Positions 1 to 11,251 of a stretch of DNA of 64,000 bases are shown here, one piece after another. The DNA comes from Diadema setosum (taxonomy: Eukaryota > Echinodermata > Echinoidea > Diadematoida > Diadematidae): NCBI RefSeq assembly GCF_964275005.1, contig NW_027307652.1, forward strand, positions 124,001 to 188,000. Reading direction: 5' to 3'. A model generated the notes under the pieces. It was not told where the DNA came from, did not search any database, and was given only the letters and a program-made list of their open reading frames with translations. Position 1 is the stretch's first letter, and the number at the start of each line of letters is the position of its first letter. The position numbers and the translations under genes are program-made.

Positions 1-1378
1 ACATTGTTAAATTTGACCAGTTTACGTGTTATCTCTATGGGAGTGCAGTTTTTCTGGAAATGAAAACTGACATGACTATCTTTATCGAGCACTAGCTCAC
101 TTATGCTTCGGTGAATTTCTCCCATATTTTAGTATGTTGTAGCTGAGACTTTGGGCTATCGTGAATGTGCCCTTTGTTTTTTCATACGGAGTCGGCATCA
201 TGCCCAAAAACTTGGTTGAAATTAAAGCTTATCTTCGATGTATTTTCATATTCCTTTCTTTCTGCAACTTTCTTTGCAATAACTCAAGAAAAACAAGCTC
301 TATCAGACCAATATTTTGCACATGTTTAGTTTATGTCACGTACATTATTTCATAAAATAACAACTACTTGATCGGGCACCTTCTTGGGTATGTAAATTAG
401 GGTCAAAGGTCAAAAATGTTTCATCCTGTATCTTGGTGAATACATGTCTTATCTTTCCCATATTTTGCATACGTAAAGACCATGTTACAAGAATCATTTC
501 ACAAAATAACCACTTTTTGCTCAGACGCCATCTTGTCTGTGCAAAGTAGGGTCAAAGGTCATATGTACTTCTTTCTTTATCTTCATTATGACGTGTTATC
601 TCTATGGGAGGGAATTTTTCTAGATGTGAAAATTGACATGATTGTCTTTATCTACGACTAGCTCACTTACCCTTCGGTGAATTTCTTCCAGATTTTAGTA
701 TGTTGTAGCCAATTTAATACTCTTAAAGTTCTGTTCATCAAAGATTTAATCGGATGATGTCTTCACCTCGTGAAAATGGATATAATGTAACCTTGTCAAA
801 TTTAACCAGTTTACGTGTTATCTCTATGGGAGGGAATTTTTCTGGAAATGAAAATTGACATGGCGGTCTTTATCGAGCACTAGTTCACTTACTCTTCGGT
901 GAATTTCTCCCAGATTTTAATATGTTGTAGCTGAGACTATGGGCTATCGCCATTGTTTTCTTCAATTTTTCATACGACGCCGAGATCACGTCAAAAAACT
1001 TGGTTGAAATCAAACTTATCTTCGATGTATTGAGATATTTCTTTCTTTCTGCAACTTTCTTTGCAATAACTCGAGAAAAACAGCCCCTTTCATCCCCATA
1101 TTTTGCACATGTTTAGTTCATGTCACGTACATTATTTCATAAGATAACAACTACTTGATCAGACACCATCTTGGGTATGTAAATTAGGGTCAAAGGTCAT
1201 AAATGTTTCAACCTGTATCTTGGTGAATACATGTCCTATCTTTCCCATATTTTGCACACGTAAAGACCATGTTAATACAAGAATCATTTCACAAAATAAC
1301 CACTTTTTGCTCAGATGCCATCTTGGCTGTGCAAATTTGGGTCAATGGTCAAAATACTTCATTCTGTATCTTCGTTAT
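1..1378 (+). repeat. Alpha modules at left window edge
   Basis: Unit starts are recognisable at about 27, 591 and 818. The unit starting at 591 is only about 227 bp long: it jumps from the stem phrase at 700 to a CCAATTTAATACTC segment and returns to the unit start at 818. The same short variant recurs near 13370, 49230, 51760 and 58240, so it is a heritable sub-type rather than random damage. Confidence 0.85.
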
Positions 1379-1543
1379 AGTGTATACCGAATTTGGTACC
1401 AAAGATGGCAGACCTGACTCTCTTTTCTAAATGAGAATCCAAATATCACACGGCCAATGTCTCTAAACACAGATGAAACGTATATGGTCATGTCTATTGC
1501 GATCAGGACTCGAATCATTGATTAAAAAAAAATCAGATCACCT

Positions 1544-1575
1544 AATTTGTCAGTCTTGACAAATTCCAAGTCTAG
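1544..1575 (+). other. Helitron-like 3' terminus (stem-loop plus CTAG)
   Basis: AATTTGTCA pairs with TGACAAATT across a 4-nt loop, and CTAG ends 10 nt after the stem, followed by T. This matches the canonical Helitron 3' end (hairpin, about 10 nt, CTRR, then T). Equivalent termini with CTAG occur at 4004-4007, 6750-6753, 9147-9150, 11446-11449, 14772-14775, 47506-47509, 50098-50101, 52623-52626, 54646-54649, 59103-59106 and 61497-61500. Sequence after CTAG differs between copies, as expected at an element edge. Assignment to Helitrons is by structure only. Confidence 0.6.
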
Positions 1576-1690
1576 TTAGGTGATCCGAGTATCCTCTCGG
1601 ATCACCTTCTGTTTTTGTACGGATTCTTTCTTCTTTAGGTGATCCGAGTATCCTCTCGGATCACCTTCTGTATCTGTACTGATTCTTTAT
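1576..1690 (+). repeat. Hairpin cassette, two tandem copies
   Basis: Each cassette of about 55-60 bp begins TTAGGTGATCCGAG and contains a perfect 11-bp stem (GGTGATCCGAG / CTCGGATCACC) with a 6-nt loop, then a TTCTGTATCTGTACGGATTC tail. Copy number after the CTAG terminus is two here, near 6754, 14776 and 59107, one near 47510, 52627 and 54650, and zero near 4008, 9151, 11450, 50102 and 61501. Cassettes at 56470 (two) and 63269 (one) follow a different upstream sequence that lacks CTAG. Confidence 0.85.
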
Positions 1691-1841
1691 TCTTCTTCTT
1701 TGTTTGTTTCTTTATTTCTCCCCAAAAGTTGTGCAGAGGTTAGCTCAGAAAGTCCCCTGCCTATCAATTTCAAAATTATACCATGTATGCATCATGTCCT
1801 AAAGACAACAAATCTAATGCATCATTGTGATCAGTTGACCG

Positions 1842-1860
1842 TGACGTCACTATGACGTCA
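1842..1860. promoter_or_regulatory. Paired CRE-type palindromes (representative)
   Basis: Two TGACGTCA full sites lie 3 bp apart, preceded by CGACCG or TGACCG. The same pair occurs in every beta copy, and two further TGACGTCA sites occur downstream in most. TGACGTCA is the consensus for CREB/ATF bZIP factors. Regulatory use here is unproven. Confidence 0.55.
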
Positions 1861-2103
1861 TTATATGAAAACACATTCTCTATCATATCTCATTACTGGA
1901 ATGCAATTTTTCAATGAAATTTACGTCACATATATTTTAAGTTATGTGCATTCTACTCATATTCTCAAAATCCATCTCTACCCTTAAAACGTGCGCGTAC
2001 GCGCGCGTTGAAATATTTGTATACTCCAATCGAGCTCAAAACTTTTTTGCACACGTTTCAGACCATTTAGAGCATTTTTTGAAAAATTGAAAAAATTGGA
2101 CGG

Positions 2104-2136
2104 ACGCGTACGCGCGCGCACATATGTGCACGCACA
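2104..2136. other. 33-nt alternating purine/pyrimidine tract (representative)
   Basis: It reads ACGCGTACGCGCGCGC followed by ACATATGTGCACGCACA with no break in alternation. A 20-nt partner lies at 1989-2008. Both are present in essentially every beta copy and are predicted to favour Z-DNA under negative supercoiling. Confidence 0.7.
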
Positions 2137-2678
2137 GCTCATATGCAATAGAAATTTCCCGTTTTTTCACTTCGATCGGATACCTGAAAAGTCAAGGAAT
2201 ATTTCTACCAAGTTTCAAGTCAATCCGACTCAATATGACGTCATAAGGGCCCGTCAAAGTTGAAATTCCGCGCGCGCGTCAATGGCGATATACAGTGCAA
2301 CTATGCCAAAAAACCGCCAATTTTGAATCCGATTTTACTCGTCAGGATGGACGGTGACCCCCTATTTTCTTTACATATTCTGAAAGCTGATGAGTTGTAC
2401 ATGTCATTTCATGGGTTGGCGATGCTGAAAAAATGATTAAAAGATATCAAATATCTTAATAAAGTAAAAAAAGTAAATTTTCAAAATGACGTCATCAAAA
2501 TTCAAGTTCACTCGAGCGTATTTCACTTATCCTTTGCCGATTTTCACACAAATTTCAGTATGTTGTAGCTTATTAAATGCTCTTTCATTAATATAATAAC
2601 AGCATTTTGATTGGATGACGGCATCACCTCGTAAAAATGGATTGAAAGTAATCTTGTCAAATTTGACCAGTTTACGTG

Positions 2679-3810
2679 TTATCTCTATGGGAGTGCAGTT
2701 TTTCTGGAAATTGAAATTGACATGACTATCTTTCTCCAGCACTAGCTCACTTATGCTTCGGTAAATTTCTTCCAAATTTTAATATGTTGTAGCTGAGACT
2801 TTGGGCTATCGTAAGTGTGCCCTTCGTTTTTTCATACGACGTCGGCATCACGTCCAAAAACTTGGTTGAAATTCAAGCTTATCTTCGATGTATTGAAATA
2901 TTTCTTTCTTTCTGCAACTTTCTTTGCAATAACTCAAGAAAGACAGCCCCTATCACCACCATATTTTGCACATGTTTAGTTCATGTTACGTACATTATTT
3001 CATGAAATAACAACTACTTGATCGGACACCATCTTGGGTATGTAAATTAGGGTCAAAGGTCATAAATATTTCATCCTGTATCTTAGTAAATACATGTCCT
3101 ATCTTTCCCATATTTTGCACACGTAAAGACCATGTTACAAGAATCATTTCACAAAATAACGACTTTTTGCTCAGATGCCATCTTGTCTGTGCAAAGTGGG
3201 GTGAAAGGTCATATGTACTTCTTCCTGTATCTTCGTTATTACGTGTTATCTCTATGGGAGGGAATTTTTCTAGATATGAAAATTGACATGATTGTCTTTA
3301 TCGACGACTAGCTCACTTACCCTTCAGTGAATTTCTCCCAGATTTTAATATGTTGTAGCTGAGACTTTGCGCTATCGTTATGTGCCCTTTGTGTTTTCAT
3401 ACAATGTTGGAATCACGTGAAAAATCTTGGTTAAAATTAAAGCTTATCTTCGATGTATTCAGATATTTCTTTCTTTCTGCAACTTTTCTGGCAATAACTC
3501 AAGAAAAACACACCCTATCACCCCCATATTTTGCACATGTTTAGTTTATGTCACGTACATTATTTCATGCAATAACAACTACTTGATTGGACAATATCTT
3601 GGGTATGTAAATAAGGGTCAAAGGTCACAAATGTTGCATTTTGTATCTTGGTGAATACCTGTCCTATCTTTGCCATATTTTGCACACGTATATAGACGAT
3701 GTCGCAGGAATCATTTCACAAAATAACCACTTTTTCCTCAGATGCCATCTTGGGAGTGTAAAGATGGGTCAAGGGTCATATGTATTTGTTGCTGTATCTT
3801 CGTTATTCAG
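2679..3810 (+). repeat. Alpha modules between beta 1 and beta 2
   Basis: Two alpha units are present, with the second unit start near 3241. DR1-like GGGTCAAAGGTCA sites are visible at about 3049 and 3616. A GTGAAAGGTCA variant at about 3200 shows a decayed half-site. Confidence 0.83.
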
Positions 3811-4993
3811 TGTATACAGAATTTGGTACCAAAGATGGCAGATATGACTCCCTTTTCTAAATGAGAATCCAAACATCACACGGCCAATGTCTCTAAACAC
3901 AGACGAAACTTGTATGGTCATGCCTATTGCGATCAGGACTCGAATCATTGATTAAAAAAAAATCGGATCACCTTAATTTGTCAGTAATGACAAATTACAA
4001 TCTCTAGTTCTTCTTTATTTATTTCTTTATTTCTCCCCAAAAGTTGTGCAGATGTTAGTTCAGAAAGTACTCTGCCTATCAATTTCAAAATTATATCATG
4101 TATGCATCATGTCCTAAAGACAACAAATCTAATGTATCATTGTGATCAGTCGACCGTGACGTCACTATGACGTCATTATATGAAAACACATTCTCAATCA
4201 TATCTAATTAATGGAATGGAATTTTTCAATGAAATTTGCGTCACATATATTTCAAGTTATGCGCATTCTACTCATATTCTCAAAATTCATATTTTCTCTA
4301 AAAACGTGCGCGTACGCGCGCGTTGAAATATTTGCATACTCCAATCGAGCTCAAAATTTTTTTGCACACGTTTCAGACCATTTAGAGCATTTTTTGAAAA
4401 ATTGAAAAAATTGGACGGACGCGTACGCGCGCGCGCATATGCGCACGCACAGCTCATATGTCATAGAAATTTCCCGTTTTTTCACACTTATCGGATGCCT
4501 GAAATATCAAGGAATATTTCTGCCAAGTTTCAAGTCAATCCGATTCAATATGACGTCATACGGGTCCGTCAAAGTTGAAATTCCGCGCGCGCGTCAATGG
4601 CGATATACAGTGCAACTATGCCAAAAAACCGCCAATTTTAAATCCGATTTTACTCGTCAGGATGGACGATGACCCCCCATTTTCTTTACATATTTTGAAA
4701 GCTGATGAGTTGTACATGTCATTTTATGGGTTAGCGATGCTGGCAAAATGATTAAAAGGTATCAAATTTCTTAATAAAGTAAAAAAAGTAAATTTTCAAA
4801 ATGACGTCATCAAATTTCAAGTTCACTCGAACGTATCTCACTAATCCTTCGCCAATTTTCAATCAGATTTCAGTATGTAGTAGCTTATTAAATGGTCTTT
4901 CATTAATATAATAACAACATTTTGATTGGATGACGGCATCACCTCGTGAAAATGGATTGAAAGTAATCTTGTCAAATTTGACCAGTTTACGTG
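3811..4993 (+). repeat. Beta module copy 2
   Basis: The terminus is of the AATCT-CTAG subtype (CTAG 4004-4007) and is followed directly by a TTCTTCTTTATTT pyrimidine tract with no hairpin cassette. The paired CREs are near 4157-4176. Confidence 0.83.
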
Positions 4994-6556
4994 TTATGTC
5001 TATGGGAGTGCAGTTTTTCTGGAAATGAAGATTGACATGACTATCTTTATCGAGCACTAGCTCACTTATGCTTCGGTGAATTTCTCCCAAATTTTAATAT
5101 GTTGTAGCTAAGACTTTGGGCTATCGTAAGTGTGCCCTCTATTTTTTCATACGACGTCGGCATCACGTCAAAAAACTTGGCTAAAATTTGCGCTTGGCTT
5201 CGATGCAGCGTCATTTTGCTTAATACACAGGACCTATGGAGGATGAAATAGGTCAGTGCATAGCGCATCCGACTCGTAATCCAAAGGGCCCCGGTTCGAG
5301 GCTCACCCCTGCCAATATTTTTTTTCACTTTTTTTTTAAACACTTTTTTCTTTAGTTAGTCTTATCCTCCCTTCCTTACTTTATCTTTTTCTGATTTTTT
5401 TTTATGCTTATTAAAATTTCTATAAAATAACTTCATTTTTTCTTTATTTTTTCTTTCTTAAGTCTACTTTCTGTGCAATAGATCAACACCAGCAGTGGTT
5501 ATCAACCCCATATTTTGCACATGTTTAGTTCGTGTCAAGTACATTATTTCATAAAATAACAACTACTTGATCAGACACAATCTTGGGTATGTAAATTAGG
5601 GTCAAAGGTCATAAATGTTTCATCCTGTATCTTCGTGAATACATGTCCTATCTTTCCCATATTTTGCACACGTATAGACGATGTCACAAGAATCTTGGGT
5701 AGGTAAATTAGGGTCAAAGGTCATAAATTTATCATCCTGTATCTTGGTGAATACATGTCCTATCTTTCCAATATTTTGCACACACAAAGACCACGTTACC
5801 AAGATCATTTCACAAAATAACCAGTTTTTTCTTAGATGCCATTTTAGCTGTGCAAAGTGGGGTCAATGGTCAAATATACTTCATTATGTATCTTCGTTAT
5901 AGTGTATACCGACTTTGGTACCAAAGATGGCAGACCTGACTCTCTTTTCTGAATGAGAATCCAAATATCACATGGCCAATGTCCATAACCACAGATGAAA
6001 CCTTTACGGTCATGCCTATTGGGATCAGGACTCAAATCATTGATTTTCGAAAAGAGTACTAGCTCACTTACCCTTCGGCGAATTTCTCCCAGATTTTAAT
6101 ATGTTGTAGCTGAGACTTTGCGCTATCGTACGTGTCCCCTTTGTTTTTCATACGGTGTCGGGATCACGTCCAAAAACGTGGTTAAAATTAAAGGTTATCT
6201 TCGATGTATTTTCATATTTCTTTCTTTCTCCAATTTTCTTTGCAATAACTCAAGAAGAATAGCCCCTATCACCCCCATATTTTGCACATGTTTAGTTCAT
6301 GGTACGTACATTATTTCATAAAATAACAACTACTTGATCAGACACCGTCTTGACATGTAAATAAGGGTCAAAGATCATAAATGTTTCATCCTGTATTTTA
6401 GTCAATACATGTCCTATCTCTCCCATATGTTGCACACGCAAAGACCATGTCACATCGATCATTTCACAAAGTAATCACTTTTTGTTCAGATGCCATCTTG
6501 GCTGTGCAAAGTGGGCTCAATGATCAAATATACTTCATTCTGTATCCTCGTTATAG
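4994..6556 (+). repeat. Alpha modules with SINE-like insertion and a truncated beta head
   Basis: It holds alpha DNA interrupted by the tRNA-like insertion at 5190-5470. There is a local tandem duplication of about 110 bp (5580-5690 against 5693-5790). A truncated beta head (5901-6047) joins abruptly to alpha at GTACTAGCTCACTT, a deletion junction that removed the hairpin/CTAG and CRE parts. Confidence 0.78.
5190..5470 (+). mobile_element. tRNA-derived SINE-like insertion, copy 1
   Basis: It replaces about 60 bp of the alpha unit. The segment around 5242-5316 resembles a degraded tRNA: TAGCGCATCCGACTCGTAATC followed by a B-box-like GGTTCGAGGCT, then a CTGCCA-like end and a long T-rich tract. 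No clean cloverleaf or A box could be drawn, so a functional tRNA gene is unlikely. Two sister copies lie at 12638-12930 and 53845-54130 in the same alpha position, so the insertion was amplified with its host repeat. Confidence 0.55.
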
Positions 6557-7826
6557 TGTGAACGGAATTTGGTACCATAGATGGCAGACCTGACTCCCTT
6601 TTCAAAATCAGTATCCAAACATCACACAGCCAATATCCCTAAACACAGATGAAACCTGTATAGTCATGCCTATATTGGGATCAAAACTCAAACCACTGAT
6701 TTTCAAAAGATCGGATCACCTAATTTGTCAGTCTTGACAAATTCCAAGTCTAGTTAGGTGATCCGAGAATCCTCTCGGATCACCTTCTGTATCTGTACGG
6801 ATTCTTTGTTAGGTGATCCGAGTATCCTTCGGATCACCTTCTGTATCTGTACTGATTCTTTATTTCTGGACAAAAGTTGTGCAGAGATTAACTCAGAAAG
6901 TCCTCTGCCTATCAATTTCAAAATTATACCATATATGTATCATGTCACAAAGACGACAGATTTTGTAAAATCATTGTGATCAATGGACCGTGACGTCACT
7001 ATGACGTCATTATATGAAAGCACATTTTCATTAATATCTCATTAATGGAATGGAATTTTTCTATGAAATTTACGTCACATATAGTTCAAATCAAGCGCAC
7101 TCTACACATTTTCTCAAATTTCAGTTTACACTTAAACCGTGCGCGTACGCGCACGTTAAAATATTGACATGCTCCAATCGAGCTCAAATTTTTTTTGCAC
7201 ACGTTTCAGATCATTTGGAGCATTTTTTGAAAAATTGAAAAAATTGGACGGACGCGTACGCGCGCGCACATATACGCACGCACAGCTCATATGCAATAGA
7301 AATTTCCCGTTTTTTTACACTTATCGGATGACTGAAATGTCAAGGAATATTTCTACCAAGTTTCAAGTCGATCCGACTCAATATGACGTCATACGGGCCC
7401 GTCAAAGTTGAAATTCCGCGCGCGCGTCAATGGCGATATACAGTGCAACTATGCCAAAAAACTGCCAATTTTAAATCCGATTTTACTCGTCAGGATGGAC
7501 GGTGACCCCCCATTTTCTGTACATATTTTGAAAGCTGATGAGTTGTACATGTCATTTCATGGGGTGGCAATGCTGACAAAATGATTAAAAGATATTAAAT
7601 TTCTTAATAAAGTAAAAAAAGTAAATTTTCAAAATGACGTCATCAAATTTCAAGTTCATTCCAGCGTATTTCACTAATCCTTTGTCAATTTTCACCAAGA
7701 TTTCAGTATGTTGTAGCTTATTAAATGCTCTTTCATTAACATAATAACGGTATTTTGATTAGATGACGGTATCACCTCGTAAAAATGGATTGAATGTAAT
7801 CTTGTCAAATTTGACCAGTTTACGTG
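6557..7826 (+). repeat. Beta module copy 3
   Basis: CTAG lies at 6750-6753, followed by two hairpin cassettes. The second cassette has the shortened TATCCTTCGG loop. The CRE pair lies near 6991-7009. Confidence 0.83.
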
Positions 7827-8956
7827 TTAACTCTATGGGAGTGCAGTTTTTATGGAAATGAAAATTGACATGACTATCTTTATCGAGCACTAGCTCGCTT
7901 ATGCTTCGGTGAATCTCTCTAAGATTTTAATATGTTGTAGCTGAGACGTAGGGCTATCGTAAGTGTGCCCTTCGTTTTTTCATACGATGTCTGCATCACG
8001 TCAAAACACTTGGTTGAAATTAAAGCTTATCTTCCATGTATTGAAGTATTTCTTTCTTTCTGCAACTTTCTTTGCAATAACTCAAGAAAAACGGCCTCTA
8101 TCACTTTCATATTTTGCACATGTTTAGTTCATGTGACGTGAATTATTTCATAAAATAACAACTACTTGATCGGACACCATCTTGGGTATGTAAATTAGGG
8201 TCAAAGGTCATAAGTGTTTCACCCTGTATCTTAGTGAATACATGTCCTATCTTTCCCATATTTTGCACACGCAAAGACCATGTTACAAGGATCATTTCAC
8301 AAAATAACTACTTTTTACTCAGATGCCATCTTGTCTGTACAAATTGAGGTCAAAGGTCATATGTACTTCTTTTTGTATCTTCGTTATGACGTGTTATCTC
8401 TATGGGAGGGAATTTTTTTTTAATGTGAAAATTGACATGACTGTCTTTATCGAGCACTAGCTCACTTATGCTTCGGTGAATTTCTCCCAGATTTTAATAT
8501 GTTGTAGCTGAGACTTTGCGCTATCGTTTTGTTTACTTCGTCTTTTCATACGATGTCGGGATTACGATAAAAACTTGGTTGAAATTAAAGCTTATCTTCT
8601 ATGTATTGAGATATTTCTTTCTTTCTGCAACTTTCTTTGCAATAACTCAAGAAAAACACGCCCTATCACCCCCATATTTTGCACATGTTTAGTTCATGTC
8701 TCGTACATTATTTCATAAAATAACAACTACTAGATCGGACAACATCTTGGGTATGTAAATTAGGGTCAAAGGTCATAAATGTTTCATCGTGTATCTTAGT
8801 GAATTCCTGTCCTACCTTTCCCATATTTTTCACACGTATAGACGATGTCGCGAGAATCATTTCACAAAATAACCACTATTTCATCAGATGCAATCTTGGG
8901 AGTGCAAAGGTGGGTCAAAGGTCATATGTACTTGTTGCTGTTTCTTCGTTATAGTG
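7827..8956 (+). repeat. Alpha modules between beta 3 and beta 4
   Basis: Two alpha units, the second starting near 8393. No insertion is apparent apart from small T-run length changes. Confidence 0.82.
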
Positions 8957-10123
8957 TATACAGAATTTGGTACCTAACATGGCAGATATGACTCCCTTTG
9001 CTAAATGAGAATGCAAACATCACACGGCCAATGTCTCTAAACACAGATGAAACTTGTATGGTCATGCCTATTGCGATCAGGACTCGAATCATTGATAAAA
9101 AAAAATCGGATCACCTTAATTTGTCAGTGATGACAAATTACAATCTCTAGTTTCTTTATTTCTCCGCAAAAGTTGTGCAAGAGTTAGCTCAGAAAGTGCA
9201 TTGCCTATCAATGTCAAACTTATACCATATATGTATCATGTCGCAAAGACGACAGCGCAAGTAAAATCATAGTGATCAGTCGACCGTGACGTCACTATGA
9301 CGTCATTATATGAAAACACATTTTCATGCATATCTCATAAATGGAATGGAATTTTTTAATGTAAATTACGTCACATATATTTCAAGTCAAGCGGGTTCTA
9401 CTCATTTTCTCAAAAATTCATATTTATCTTAAAACGCGCGCGTACGCGCGCGTTGAAATATTTGTATGCTCAAATCGAGCTCAAAATTTTTTTGCACACG
9501 TTTCAGATCATTTGGAGCATTTTTTTAAAAATTGAAAAAATTGGACGGACGCGTACGCGCGCGCACATATTCGCACGCACAGCTAGTATGCAATAGAAAT
9601 TTTCAGTTTTTTTACACGGATGGGATGTCCAAAATGTCAAGGAATATTTCTACCAAGTTTCAAGTCGATCCGACTCAATATGACGTCATACGGGCCCGTC
9701 AAACTCAAAATTCCGCGCGTGCGTCAATGGGGATACACAGTGCAACTATGCCAAACAACCGCCAATTTTAAATCGGATTTTACTCGTCAGGATGGACGGT
9801 GACCCCCCATTTTCTTGACATATTCTGAAAGCTGATGAGTTGTACATGTTATTTCATGGGTTGGCTATGCTTACAAAATGATTAAAAGATATCAAATTTC
9901 TTAATAAAGTCAAAAAAGTAAATTTTCAAAATGACGTCATCAAATTCCAAGTTTACTCGAGCGTATCTCACTTATCCTTTGCCATTTTTCACCCAAATTT
10001 CAATATGTTGTAGCTTATGAAATGTTCTTTCATAAATGTAAAAACACAATTTTGATTTAATGACGGCATCACCTCGTAAAAATGGATTGAAAGTAACCTT
10101 GTCAACTTTGACCAGTTTACGTG
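8957..10123 (+). repeat. Beta module copy 4
   Basis: CTAG lies at 9147-9150 with no hairpin cassette; TTTCTTTATTTCTCC follows directly. The first Z-prone tract is altered to start ACGCGCGCGTACGCG. Confidence 0.82.
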
Positions 10124-11251
10124 TAATCTCTATGGCAGTGCAGTTTTTCTGGAAATGAAAATTGACATTACTATCTTTATCGAGCACTAGCTCACTTATG
10201 CTTCGGTGAATTTCTACAAGATTTTGATATGTTGTAGCTGAGACTTTGGGCTATCGTAAACGTGTCCTTCGTTTTTTCATACGATGTCGGGATCACGTCA
10301 AAAAACTTGGTTGAAATTAAAGTTTATCTTCGATGTATTGAAATATTTCTTTCTTTTCGCAACTTTATATGCAATAACTCAAGAAAAACATACCCTATCA
10401 CCACCATATTTTGCACATGTTTAGTTCATGTCACGAACATTATTTCATAAAATAACAACTACTTGATCAGACGCCATCTTGGGTATGTAAATTAGGGTCA
10501 AAGGTCATAAATATTTCATCCTGTATCTTTGTGAATACATGTCCTATCTTTCCCATATTTTGCACACGTAAAGACCATGTTACAAGGATAATTTCACAAA
10601 ATAACTACTTCTTGCTCAGATGCCATCTTGTCTATGCAAAGTTGGGTCAAAGGTCATATGTACTTCTTTCTTTATCTTCGTTATGACGTGGTATCTCTAT
10701 GGGAGGGAATTTTTTTAAATGTGAAAATTGACATGATTGTCTTTATCGAGCACTAGCTCACTTACCCTTTGGTGAATTTCTCCTCGATTTTAATATGTTG
10801 TAGCTGAGACTGTGCGCTATCGAATGTGTGCCTTCCATTCTTCATACAATGTCGGAATCATGTTAAAAAACTTGGTTGAAATTAAAGCTTATCTTCGATG
10901 TATTGAGATATTTCTATGTTTCTGCAACTTTCTTTGCAATAACTCAAGAAAAACAGCCCCTATCACTCCAATATTTTGCACATGTTTAGTTCATGTCACG
11001 TACATTATTTCATAAAATAACAACTACTTGATCGGACAACATCTTGGGTATGTAAATTAGGGTCAAAGGTCACAAATGTTTCATCCTGTATCTTGGTGAA
11101 TACATGTCTTATCTTTCCCATATTTTGCACACGCAAAGATCATGTTACAAGAATCATTTCACAAAATAACCACTTTTTGCTCAGATGCCATCTAGGTTGT
11201 GCAAAGTGGGGTCAAAGGTCATATGTACTTGTTGTTGTATCTTCGTTATAG
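10124..11251 (+). repeat. Alpha modules between beta 4 and beta 5
   Basis: Two alpha units, the second starting near 10690. They include clear GGGTCAAAGGTCA sites near 10496, 11061 and 11209. Confidence 0.82.

Larger units (their letters stand above)
1379..2678 (+). repeat. Beta module copy 1
   Basis: It contains a stem-loop at 1544-1565 with CTAG at 1572-1575, then two hairpin cassettes (from about 1577 and 1639). The paired CREs are at 1842-1849 and 1853-1860. The alternating purine-pyrimidine tracts lie at 1989-2008 and 2104-2136. Further CREs lie near 2236 and 2486. Confidence 0.85.

Noticed and set aside
161..355. Recurrent 60-80 codon plus-strand frames containing SYDVGITSKNLVEIKAYLRC-like sequence in alpha
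   Set aside because: They recur because alpha recurs. Starts and ends differ, several copies are broken, and no domain or codon-level conservation is evident.
2527..2775. Recurrent minus-strand frames with FHFQKNCTPIEITRKLVKFD in beta
   Set aside because: The frame follows repeat conservation at the DNA level and is interrupted or shifted in several copies. There is no independent support for a protein.
5242..5316. A functional tRNA gene
   Set aside because: Only the anticodon-to-T-arm part resembles a tRNA. Acceptor stem pairing and a good A box are missing, and all three copies sit in the same satellite position.
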